This document shows positions 47,300 to 58,990 of a stretch of 64,000 nucleotides of DNA, one piece after another. The translations under genes and the position numbers were made by a program. Below the pieces are notes generated by a model, which was given only the letters and a program-made list of their open reading frames with translations, had not been told where the DNA came from and made no database searches. The DNA is taken from NCBI RefSeq assembly GCF_014805625.2, contig NW_023998454.1, positions 4,407,105-4,471,104 on the forward strand, read 5' to 3'. This DNA comes from Glossina fuscipes (Eukaryota > Arthropoda > Insecta > Diptera > Glossinidae). Position 1 is the stretch's first letter. Every line of letters starts with the position of its first letter.

Positions 47300-48420
47300 T
47301 TAGAATTTTTCCCTTTTTGTCTTTCTCCTCAGAAGAATTATTTATACCTTTGTCAACATTGAAATCTTGTAATCATCTTGACTCTGATGGTGTTCTGTCT
47401 GTAATTCTCCAACATTGTGCTGATTTACTATGCTTTCCTCTTAAACAAGTTTTCAATGTCTGTTTGAAAAAAAGGCTGTTTCTCTCGGAAACTTATTGGG
47501 AATTATAAGGTAATTGGCAAACTTAGTGTATAGCCCAACCTGCTTGATTCACTAGTAGCAAAAAGGCTTAGTCCGATTTTAGGATCAATTATATCGCATA
47601 GTCAGCCCGGTTTTTAAAAGGAATATTAACGGCCAACAATCTTTTGGAGTTTTGTACTCAAATTTTCAAGTCATTTTCCGATTATAAAGAAACTGATGTT
47701 AGTCTCACAGACTTTTGCAAATGTTTCGGCCGGGTTGATCATAGGTTATTAGTCTATAAGTTACATCGCTTTGGTTATTCGGACAGTATGATTGCCGGTT
47801 TAGTAACTGTCTCTCTGGGTGCATCCAACCGGAGTGCTCTCAACATTCCCCTGCTTCAACATTTGTAGACAATGTTAAACTGTCCCTTTCCTTTGACTCA
47901 AAATAAGGTACTAAACTTCTTCAGTCTGATCTTGAGAACCTGTGCTCATGGTGCGTAACTAACTAACGTGTTCAATTCAAACAGATGTAAGAAAATGTCT
48001 TTTACATGGTGTAGTACGACGCATTGTTATTATCGTATTAATAATCACATTCTGGATAATTGCTATTACAACTCTTGGCCAACTCTTGAATACTCGTTGG
48101 TAGTTTGGTTTCCTGGTTATAGATACCATATTGATTTCTTGGAGTCTCCGAAACTTCTTGGTGTTTGCTTTGCAAGGTTTGGGATGGGATCCTATCGTGT
48201 AGTAATAAATTGAAGCTCATTGATTTACCTACCCTCATAAAGAGGCGTGAAATATTGGGCGTAATCTTCTTTTTTAAACTAATAAATGGTGATGTTTATT
48301 CACCAACTTTATTAAAACTTACTGATATTCACATCCCTAATAGGATCTCAAGACGTTTTGTGCAGGAAGGCTCTGATACATCTAAAACAGAAAAATCGGA
48401 TATGGATTTTTATTTATAAT
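47300..48420 (+). mobile_element. jockey/CR1-like LINE ORF2 remnant
   Basis: Pieces in order. 47317-47505: LKSCNHLDSDGVLSVILQHC, then FPLKQVFNVCLKKRLFLSE, the region before the RT core. 47644-47866: NLLEFCTQIFKSFSDYK-like text, then SLTDFCKCFGRVDHRLLVYK, the first catalytic box, with Asp retained in TDF but much changed. A shifted frame at about 47862 gives FVDNVKLSLSF in place of the YADD box, followed by LLQSDLENLCSWCVTN. About 47968-48213: NRCKKMSFTW and WPTLEYSLVVWFPGY, the conserved segment after the thumb. 48165-48417: LPTLIKRREILGVIFFFKLI, then a C-terminal IPNRISRRFVQEG. Frameshifts and the altered catalytic box show it is inactive. Confidence 0.75.
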
Positions 48421-49899
48421 GTGCAAAGTCATGTTTTGTTTACAATAATTTGCAAAAAAATTCTCCAAAAGTTCTAGTTTACTTGTATTTAGAGTTAAAT
48501 TCCTCCGAGAATTCGTTTAACAGAATTCTGTTAACGGCTTTACAGAGCTCTGCAAAAAATTTTAGTTTGTGTCTTTGTTAGTTATATTACATAAATAAAA
48601 TATTATATATTATATAAATATTATATAAATATAACTTCACACCCTTAATAGAATCTTTTTAGCAATAAATAGATAGAATTCCCAAAAAATAAACCAAAAC
48701 AAAATATATAAAAAAAGTTTTCACATGGAAGTACCAAAATTAAAAACGGCCAAGCAGAGAAAAATCATAATTGAAAATTCTATTGCGTGTGCGCTTTTAT
48801 ATAATTGCTTAAGAAAACGTATACACAACCGCACTCAAATATTTTTGCTTTAGCCCGAATACACTCACGCACAGGACGATTCAAAATGTACAAGGCTAAT
48901 CTCGTACAATTGTCGGTAAACGTTCTCATTCTAGCTCTTTACCCTCTCTTTTACGGTCTTAATATATATATATATATAATATATAATATATATAATATAT
49001 ATACATAATGTCAATCGTAAAAAGGTGTTCATACACTCAGCACAATGACTATGTATTGCGCATTATGTAGAACGCGTTTTTATATCGTTCGACAGAACTT
49101 TATAGGTAATTGAAACAACTCAATATAATTTGGTACATAAAGTCCCCTTTCTGCTTACGCGAATATTAAGATTGTCCGCAGCGTAGGACTAACCTAGGAC
49201 TATTAGATCTGCTACAGTTGACCGATTTTGTTTACTTTCACATTTAACGTGGCGAACTCGATAAGAAAACATTTGAGATCCAATTTGTGCTTAAGTCGTC
49301 ACATAGAGAAATTTAAGTTTAGAAAGAAAACGACCTTTCTGCAAAATCGATCTAATTTTGATTTTCATCATTTTCATAGTCTTCTGAAATCTTCATAATA
49401 TTTCTTTAACAAAGCATTGTCAAGTTGTTGCCGTTAGCTGGCAGAATAAAATGAAACACATTTCCAATAAATTGTGAAGAAAACGACCCGAAAATCAAAT
49501 AATATTCCGAAATATTTGAGTCAGTAACCAAGCAGCAATATATAGGGCTATTACGAAGTCATTTGATTTAATTGACTTAACGTTACGCATCAGTTTAATT
49601 CAAACTAATTGACAACCAACAAAATAAACTTTGATACGAATGCTAGCATAAGATAAGCTAGGGTTTATCGCTTTGCAGCGTAATATATCGGTATGTGCAT
49701 TCGAATTAACGAAGCCAAGATACGCTCGTGTTCATATATAGCAAAGATTCTATATGTTTAATCTATCGAATCGTATAGGTTGCACATTCTACATTAACTT
49801 AAAATCGTCGCTGAGGACTCTAAAGCCTCCGGTTGGGGGAAAATCCACTAACTTATCCAATCAATTTTTTTTTTTTGTGTTTAGTTTTCTCGCTATAAA
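48421..49899. other. intergenic with TA-rich simple repeats
   Basis: No recognised gene. TA-rich repeats occur at about 48601-48630 and 48962-49012. Confidence 0.5.
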
Positions 49900-49901
49900 A
49901 A

Positions 49902-49935
<34 letters not shown>

Positions 49936-50320
49936 TTAGACTAATCAAATAAATTCTTCGATAAACTAAAAAAAAGACATTGAGCACTAGCAATACAAGC
50001 TATCGGCTCTAATCTGTAAAAGTACATTAGACATTGAGCCTAGTAGTTTTGATCAAGTCATATCTTGTATTGATATTCTGTTCTGTAGCTAATTGTAGGA
50101 TGTCCATAGGGTTAATCGTTCCAAATGCAATACTTCTAGCCAAGGCAAAGTTAAAGCGGTCACGGAGGGTGTGCTTTATAGTGAGAATTTGTCCACAATT
50201 GCAGATTGGGGAGGAAGACTTCTACAAGATTCATTGGTGAGCTGCAATTATATAACCAAGTTGAATTCTCGAACATTTTTCTCAACATTTGTTGGATATA
50301 AAAATAAAAAGCTGCCTCTC
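49900..50320 (-). mobile_element. I-type LINE 3' end, second copy (inverted)
   Basis: Reverse complement of the element at 1-531. On the plus strand it opens with a TTA/TAT run (about 49903-49936, the TAA tail on the minus strand), then TTTTAGACTAATCAAATAAA, then the ORF2 C-terminal region through TGCAATACTTCTAGCCAAGG, CAATTGCAGATTGGGGAGGA and AACATTTGTTGGATATAAA at its 5' end. Shared blocks with the first copy include CAATTGTGGACAAATTCTCA and ACAGAACAGAATATCAATAC. Small indels break the frame. It is 5'-truncated beyond about 50320. Confidence 0.85.
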
Positions 50321-53300
50321 ACTTACACTACAGATTTACCCAATCTTATGTAAGCTAAAAGTAAACAAGTAAGAATATTTTAGTCTCTTACCCTACACGA
50401 CTTCGCCTAGTATAGTTACTCACTCGTTGTGGTAGTAACAAAACATTTTCATGCAAAAGCATACTTTCACGAAAGCCTGCGTAGTGGAGGATGTCCAAAA
50501 GATCACACGGCGTGATCAAAATTTAGCAAACTTAATGTAATGTAGAAAACTAGAAATTAGACTTTGTTTGCATTGGAGGACGTCACAATGCACCTAGGTG
50601 ATCCAAATTCCCTGACATTAATTTTTTTGCTAACTTGAACGCAATGGAAATAGTCTTGAAGAAGTAGAGCTAAACAGTTTATTGTTGTAAATTCTTACGC
50701 TCCCCATTTCGCCCGATCATATGTCGGGATATAATTAAATTTGCTATAATGATCAAAATAAATTCTTTTGAATGAATGAATAAAGTTTAATAACTTGATA
50801 TACATCGATTCACACAACAACGCAGCCTGCACATATTTACCATTGCGTCGACAATAAATAAAAATTTCATTTAAAACATTGAGGATAAAACAATTAGGAC
50901 AAAATTACAAACGTTTGTTACGTTACGCCGGGTACGGCATTAAATAAGTCCTTGCATTCAAGCACATTTTTAAAAAACGTTAGAAACGATTCCTTTTAAA
51001 AAACTTTGTATCTTTTTTGCCACATTTGTGATGAATTGAATTTTTGCTACAAAGTTTGGTTGTAATCGACTTTAAGAAAAAACTCTTTTGTTTTAACTGA
51101 TTTATGAACGGAAGTGACCTCATTTTAATTTACCAGGAATTTTTTTTCAACTATTATTTCGGTCAAATTAAGTGTAAAAACTTAATGCATCTGCCTGATG
51201 CAAAAGATTTATAAGATAGTGGATTAAACGAAAATGGACTAATGCTTTTTAATTATAGTGCTTCACGTAAAAAACTATGAGTATCTTAAGTTTACGATTG
51301 CTTCTTTGGAAATCTTTAGAGATAACTTAAAACGAATGTATGCTCGCTAATGTAACGGGAATTGAACTGTTCCCGTCTATTATTAGTGTCCTCAAGATCA
51401 ATAATTTACGAAAAAAACTGAAATTCGCTTTAGGTATCTTTCTTTGGTTTTTTTTTTGTTTTGGGGAAACGAAAATATCAAAAATCTCAACTAAACATAT
51501 AACCTATGACAAGAGTAAAGCAAGTTATTTTTTGTAGGTAGGGCAACCTCGAAAAAATTTTTAAAAAAATTTAAATTTTGCGGTCCTACAAAATATAGCA
51601 AGCACGCTTGAAATAGTGGTAACAATGTTTTAAAAAACTGCTAAAAGAAATTGTGAGAGCAGGTCGAATATACTTGAGAAAACACCGAACTCCATTAACT
51701 TGCAGGGCCAAAGTTTCTTCAACTCATCGAATAGGACAGGTACCATAAAGATAAAAATCGAACACTGCACAAATAACTTTTTGGCTGCTTCTATAGTTAA
51801 GACGAAAGTTGCGTTTTGCGAAGCATTGTTTGAAAATTCTTTTATGGAAGAAGTGAGTATTTTTGAAAATCATTTCAGCCAAAAAGCACAATATGTCAAA
51901 GATTTGACGCAAAAATTAGGTTATAGAAAAGGCGCATCGAGCGCAATACCTATTTGAAATTTCCTCCTGATGTTCGGTGTTTTGTTTGAAGTCGTCGTCT
52001 GATCGTCCATCTTTTTATCAGGTTTTTCCGAATGTCTTTTTGGATCTTCATGTTTTCGTTCACCCATTTGATTATGTGTTCGTCTCATCTTGCGTCAGCC
52101 TGCTAATATTTCGCACATGAATGACACCATTTGTATGCCTGCTGCAGGTCACCTGCCCACTAGTCTATTCGCCCATAACTTCTCTATGTAAATATAGTTG
52201 GCATTATCAAAGTTTTTAAACATTATATGAATATAATGCTAAATGCGACTTATTTGTAAACATATGTGAATAAACCAGTTTTTCTGCCCCAATATTTGGG
52301 TCACTAACTCTTGGTATGCCAACGATAAACTGTCGTTTCTGCAAAGGAGGTGTTGCTATGAGAAGCAATGTATCAACTTGAAGCCGTGGGGCTTCGAAGT
52401 AACTTTTCGACTTAGAAGAAGTAACTTCATTTCCCCGAATTTTCTTGAGTCATACTAATGACTATTCCATCCAAATTATTCAAATAAATTTTAAAAGTTT
52501 TGCTAAAAGTTATTTGTGAGCATTTAAAACATGTCAATTGATTAGAGCTGCCTCTATGTGGGATTTAGAATTTTTCTACCTTTTCCAATTTCCCTTTGTT
52601 GAGATGAGAAGGCGAAGATTCTCTCTCTTAAACAAAGCGAGAAAATTTTCGAATTCTAAACATCGTACATTATTTTTCTTTACGTTCGTCATGCAGAGTT
52701 TGTTGAGTGAAGATCTCCGTTCCACTTTTTGTAAAACAAACAAAGCTAAATTGCTCGTTCGGACTATAAACAGCATTAGTTATATATAGGGTGCCTACGC
52801 AAAAGCCTTAATACTTAAATTTATGACGTATTTGAATACATATTGATCTGTGTCAAGAAATTAATTGTGTAATAACAAGAAATACGGAGTTGGATTGAAT
52901 AAATATACATATATAGCATATGTGACGCTCAATCGGGCACTCCTCATTTTGCCGTCAACAAATTAACTGTCATATGAATTATGTGATTTATCTTCAACTA
53001 CTACCATTTAGTTCAATTATTGTATTATTATTATGTACAAATATATATAAGTTGTTATTCTGCCTAAGTATAGAAACCTATAACCAAACATATATGTTCA
53101 TAGATATTTCAAATATCAATATATAGTTATAAGACGTGTGTTGTATAAATATACATGCATTGTACATAGCTTGCCAAATTCATCTATTCACCATGACGTT
53201 CTATACACATATAAATGTACACGTGCTTAAACCATGTACTGAATATATTTATCATTTCCCTATTTTCACGGTTTAGATGAGGATCGTTTTTCTAATATAC

Positions 53301-55034
53301 AGTTAGCCGTTTACTTTACGCAAAGGGTAAGACGGTGTTGTCCGATAGAGGTGTTTGCTGTCTCAATTGAAAATCCACCATCTCCATAGAAAATGGGAGA
53401 TGGATAATTTTAAAATGAAGTGATTTATACAAAATGTTATCATTAATATTCGAAAAAAAAAAAATTTGCACAATCTAAGAAATTTTCAATTGCTGATTTG
53501 CTGAATAACAGAAGAAGAAGAATATTCAAGAAACATGTTCATTCCTACGTAACAAGAATGTACAAACATTAGACATTTAAATAACACGACAAAACTAGCC
53601 GTGGAAGAGACGATCATCGGCCTTACAGCGGTAAGATCCAAGCCAGACATAAGTTGGGATAATCTACTTTTGCTCTTGAACTTGGGGTTCACCTGGCCGT
53701 TTGGAATCTTCTCCTGTACTCAACGTCAGCCACACTTTGTGACATATAAGAAGAGAGAGACCAGGGGAACAAAGAGAGGCAATCGCACCCTAAAGAGAAA
53801 AGCTAACCCGTACGGGAACATATTGAGGAAAAGTAAATCGTTTATAATATTTATAATATTACTTTAATAAAAATTGAGAGAAAGTTAAACGAGCAGGAGC
53901 GGGCAGCAGTAAACACCCCGGTACACTTCTCAACAAATTTTCTGATAACCTGGACCTTGGCGCATCTGAGCTGACTCATACATTAAGAGGTAGAAAAATA
54001 TCACGCCAGGAAATAAAAAATACAACCAACCCCCACCCAAATGGCTTACAAGAGCAAAGCAATTCTTAAACACTTTCATACAATTGTTGTAAGACGCAAT
54101 TCGAATATCAACCAAGTCTGTCTGTGGATCGTGGAACGTTTTACCGAATAAAGCGTCGGAGAAGGCAACCATATCGTTGTGCATTAGCGATAATTATTTT
54201 GGCAATTAATTTTTGTGACGATGGTTTTGGTAAAAATCTCGCTTCAGAGCACTTATACGAGCAACGTTAGCTGCCTCACCATGCAATTACGAACACAATA
54301 ATAAAAATAAGCAGAGTAATTGTGTTATGTTAATGTTGTGGCAATGGCGTGGGTAAACGCTCCTTTCTCTTGGTGCCAGCAACGCTAGCGCCTTTTCCTG
54401 TAAAGAAGAACATATTAGTAACAATCACAAGTGGCTCAAGCAGTTTTATTTAGATCTCGTCAAGTTTTGTGAGACTGCTTGATTTATTATATAGTCTGTC
54501 GATTTTTATGTACAAATTTTGTTATATGTCTGATTTACAAAATAAAATTCATAATAAATTGCAATGAACGGAACGTTTTTGAAAATATAGTCCAATGGAA
54601 TAGGGAATGTATTGCAATTAAGCTTTAAAAAAAGCGCAGTGAAGTAAAATTTTACACTGAAATATGAAAAATTGCACTTGGAATGAAGTTAAATATAAGA
54701 GGAATATATATATAAATATAAGAGGAACATAAATTACATATTAAAATTATTTCGAGTGTCGATTGATAATTTTTCCGAAATAAAATCCTCATACCACGAC
54801 CAAAGTCCAGCTAGATCAAGCAATGGATTTGCAGCAGTGCAAAGCAATTAGAATTAAAGTGAAATTAGGTACAAACCGTTATCAAGCTGTATAAAAAACA
54901 TGGATCCACAATGAATATGAATTGAACCCTCTCTGACAGTCAAATCGGTATTAAAACAAATAAGAAAATTATATTCGGTGGGGGAACAATTTCGCATACC
55001 CAACACTATATTTTTTGTATCCTCCAAGTTCTTT
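50321..55034. other. long intergenic stretch, no recognised gene
   Basis: AT-rich throughout, with scattered TA runs. Frames at 51700-51957 (+), 52538-52789 (+), 53601-53867 (+) and 53930-54184 (-) are under 90 codons, mostly overlapped by open frames on the other strand, and match nothing I know. A small hairpin (CCATCTCC and GGGAGATGG) lies at about 53382-53402. Confidence 0.45.
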
Positions 55035-55640
55035 TGTTTGATACCCATATCGCCGGTATTATTAAGAAAAATTTAAGCCACCAGGACGCGGTGTCTACCT
55101 TATTCATTTTAAAATTAACCCATTTTTAGGCAGATAATATGTCCTCATCAGAAGAGTAAAATAATTTTTAAATATTCTCTTGTTTGCCTTATGGTAAATA
55201 AGCATAAAACCTCAAAAAAGTGGAAAAAATAAAATTTAATTACTTGCAACTGCGTGTAGACATGGCCGATTGTTCCATTTTTGGACCTAAAGAGTAGAGA
55301 GTTTCGTAACATAAATGTATAAAATTTCAGCCTTCTAATTTTAATAATTTCCGAATAATGAACAAATTCAAAAATGTTTGTTAAAAAAAATGAGTTGCGT
55401 TCACTTTACGGTTCACTGCCCGCTTTTACTCTGACCAGCTTGGCGCATTTTCTACCAAATTTTAAGTCGATGTCTTCATTTTTGCGGCCAGGAGAGTGCC
55501 GACTACACACACCATACAGACACACAGACGGACAAATATGGCTGAATCAACTCAGAGGTTTACGCTGACCAAGAATGCATATATGTTATAGAGTCTTTGA
55601 AGCTTCCCTTTTTTCATTACACCACAATGTGTATAAATTC
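55035..55640 (+). repeat. dispersed repeat family B, copy 3
   Basis: Begins GTTTGATACCCATATCGCCG, then ATTATTAAGAAAAATTTAAG, GACGCGGTGTCTACC, CCATTTTTAGGCAG, CTCAAAAAAGTGG, GAGTTGCGTTCACTTTACGG, GACGGACAAATATGGCTGAA and GAAGCTTCCCTTTT. Blocks are in the same order as at 20262-20830. The GACGGACAAATATGG block follows a CACACACCATACAGACACAC tract. No coding capacity. Confidence 0.72.
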
Positions 55641-58599
55641 TTGGCCAGTTTCAAATTTCGAATACACCTAAGCATGTCCATCGGTTCGTCTGTCCATCTG
55701 TGTATCTGTGATAAACATTCTCCCGTTAGCAAACAAAAAGATATCGCCTACAAATTTAGAAAAGAATTTGAAAGTAGGAAAGACCTAAAACTTATGCGAC
55801 AAAAAGTTTTATTTTAAAAATAGGACAACTCAGCCGCGTCCCCTGCACATTATAGAGCACGTAAGTTTAATTTTTTTACTTTTTTTGCTTATTTAGGATA
55901 ACGGCGAGGGATATAAAAGGTATAATTTGTTTGTTTTTATTTTTCTTTTTATTTATGTGTCCGCTTATTTCATGTGGATGCAAATACTGGCGATGACATT
56001 TGGACTTTTGAGACATATTGCGTATGTACAAACAAAAAATCTTGCGTCCAACATAAGCTTTGACTCTGTCGTTTGATTTAAAAAAAACTAATAAAAGATA
56101 TTTTGCAACAGGAACTAACCAAAATTCCCACGCAAATCTTAGATCACGATATCCTAAATATATAAGAGCACTATTATCTAGTTGATAACACATTTTATTC
56201 ACATTTTGTTATTTTCCTGCTCCTGGCGTGATTTTTACAAAACCTTTATGAAGTTTCTTAAAATGTGGAATGATTGTATGTTTCTTTAAATTTTTTTTAC
56301 ATTTTAATACCTAAACACGACAAGATAACATGACAAGATAAAAAGCAGTCCAATGCAAGCCTTATTATCTGATTAATGTATTCAGCCGTTTAAAGGTTAC
56401 CATCAAACTAGTTGCTGGTATATGAAACAAGAAATGGACTTACGGCGACTCATTTGGCTAGAGAACGGGATGCAAATTTTGTTCATTTTGTTTTCTACAT
56501 TCTGGACACTGGGAAGAACAAAGAGACTCTAAACACATTATTAATCAATTTTTCTTGGCTGGACTTGCGTTATCATACTACTTTGACTTCCTACGTGTTC
56601 GGCTCTACTTACAAAACAAACGCTACGTTGGACTCTCCATGACTTCTGGGATCTAGATTATACGAAAAAATTCCGCCGCCGTCACTATCTTATTCCGCCT
56701 CATTTTAGTCCTTGCCTTATTTTTGTATTATATCGTATCTGTGAAACGTGGGTCCTTTTACTTCTTTCGGTGTCACATTTATTGTCGAAATCGAACTTAC
56801 CTGGTCGCTTTCTCCACCTCTGCCAGATTTTCGTGTTTATTTCATTTAGGAAAAGTTTGCAGCAAACTTCAAAATGGTGTCAAACCTGACAATCTATTCT
56901 CCACACCGCTCCACATTCAAAAAAATTTTACGAAATTAATAAAATTTTCATATGTGAGAGAAGTATATGAACACATACGAAGATGACGATCAGGTCGCAA
57001 AAAGCATTTAAATGTATGGCGCATTTGTGCTACGAATTTTGTTGTGGCACATACGCTCCCAACCAGCACAAATCGACACAGTAGAATCAAAATTTTGGAG
57101 AGAAACGCGCAATATTCGCAGTGACACATTTTATAGTTATGTCTTTACGAGGTATTAAATTTATAAAGAAATGTAATGTTTGCTTAATATCAGGGACTAT
57201 CGGCTTCAAATTAGCAGCGGCAGTGGAGATTCTTGCACAAGGCTAGTGTTGAAAATACGCTGAATCGATCAACGGACATGCCTGCAATGCGACAAAATTA
57301 CAATGGATCCGCGATAAAGATTTCCACAGATATTATACAAAAATAGAAATAATCAGCCATGCTCATCCAATATGACATGCCTATATTATCAAGAGATGTC
57401 GATCCTTCAACATCAACACCAAAGGAGAGGGGTCATTTGTCAAAAGATATTCTTGGTGTTTAATGGCGTGGAATTGAAGATGTGGTTTGGTGAGTAGAGT
57501 TTCGAGAGTTAAACTTCCTTATCGTATTTAAGGACTTCTCGTTTTGGGACTGAAGAAATAACGTAATGAAGCAGAAGAAGAAGAGCCTTGAGTGCGTATT
57601 TTTCCCGATTCGTGTAAGAAAAAGGTTAGGGTATTTTGGTGCAACCTGCCAACGCTGGGAACTTGTGTTGGCTACCTTATCAGTTGCGTTACACACATCA
57701 CATCATTGCCATAATTTCAGCGTCGCGTTCCTTTTAAGCTTAGTGGGTTACATTGCAAGCTTAGGATTTGTTACATGCACCGTAGTCGGCAGCGACTATG
57801 ATTTCACTGCCCGGAAAATTGTGTATACTAGAAGGTATTAAGTTGGATAGAAGCAGGTTCAATATGCTTTATTATTGAGATTGTCTTGTTATTGAAAATT
57901 CGTAATTAAATATTTTGATTTGCTTATTATTTTCACAGTTTTTTTTTGTTTTTTGCAATTTATACGATCTCACTAAAAAGAAACGAGAAAGTCGCTGATC
58001 TCTTTAAGAGAACAGATTGCCGTTTGGCAGCTTAGGGATCCTCCAATATGCGTGCTGTAATGAATAATATGCCTTTGCGTAAAAATTTGCAATTTTTGTC
58101 TATTATCACGAGCCGGAGTGAATGTATTAGGTGAAGTGGTATGTGTTATTTATCGTCAAGCCTGCCCGAGTAAAATTTGCTTGTTTTACCTATAACTTCA
58201 TAAGGGCATGTAAACCTGCCAGTAAAGGACAAAAAAATTATCAATTTTATCCTCGGAAAGAGTTGTTTCATTAAAAGGTTAATAGCCTAGGCGAAGCTAA
58301 ATTTTAATTTAAAATAATTTTTCTTTTGAAACGAATGAATACAATTATTATCCTACGAGACCACTTCTACGCTAGAAGTCTATATCTAATCATTTCTAAT
58401 CACCAAACTGGTAAGAGTCGTTTTCCTTACAGACATTCTTTTACAGAAAGAAGATCCGTTTATTTAAGGCCACCAGACGCAGACAACGCACTGCAAGCAA
58501 GCCTTTCCGCTAAGTTGTGTATTATTGTTTTTCCTCAAATATATTAGGTGTTTGTAAAATTTTACGAGATTACGAATAAATTAGTAACGCAACAAACGA
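55641..58599. other. intergenic, no recognised gene
   Basis: AT-rich. The 108-codon minus-strand frame at 55876-56202 and plus-strand frames at 56412-56642, 56723-56986 and 57566-57841 show no family signature and no convincing splice context. Confidence 0.4.
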
Positions 58600-58990
58600 C
58601 GATAAAAAGACCGAAAAAATTGCGTTCAAGTGACACTGTAAGCCAGTTTGGCCCAGTACTTCGGCAAAACTGCGTCCAAAAAGATCCATTTTTTCAAAAT
58701 TTTTTTGTTTATTTTATCATTGTATCGGTTGTCGCTTATGAGTACCACGTGCAAACCATTCCAACAAACCACACCAGACGTTCTAAGTTTATGGTATACT
58801 GCAAGCGTGTCTTGCCATCAGTTTGGCTCATTTTCCATAGCAAGCTGCACGGATGACCTTTCAATGCGTTTGTCAAATCTTCAAATTTCACTTTTGCGAC
58901 CAGGAGAACGTTAACCCCACACATTGTGAAATGAACAGACGCACATGCTTAGATTGAATCGGCGAAATTTATTGTGATATATAAAAATAA
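58600..58990 (+). repeat. dispersed repeat family B, degenerate partial copy 4
   Basis: Shares the 3' half of family B: TTGCGTTCAAGTGAC near 58619, CAGTTTGGCTCATTTTCCAT near 58819, TTCACTTTTGCGACCAGGAG near 58886 and a GAACAGACGCACATG segment. Clearly more diverged than copies 2 and 3. Confidence 0.45.

Noticed and set aside
55876..56202. 108-codon minus-strand frame
   Set aside because: No motif, poly-Lys end from a TTTTTC-rich stretch; probably chance.
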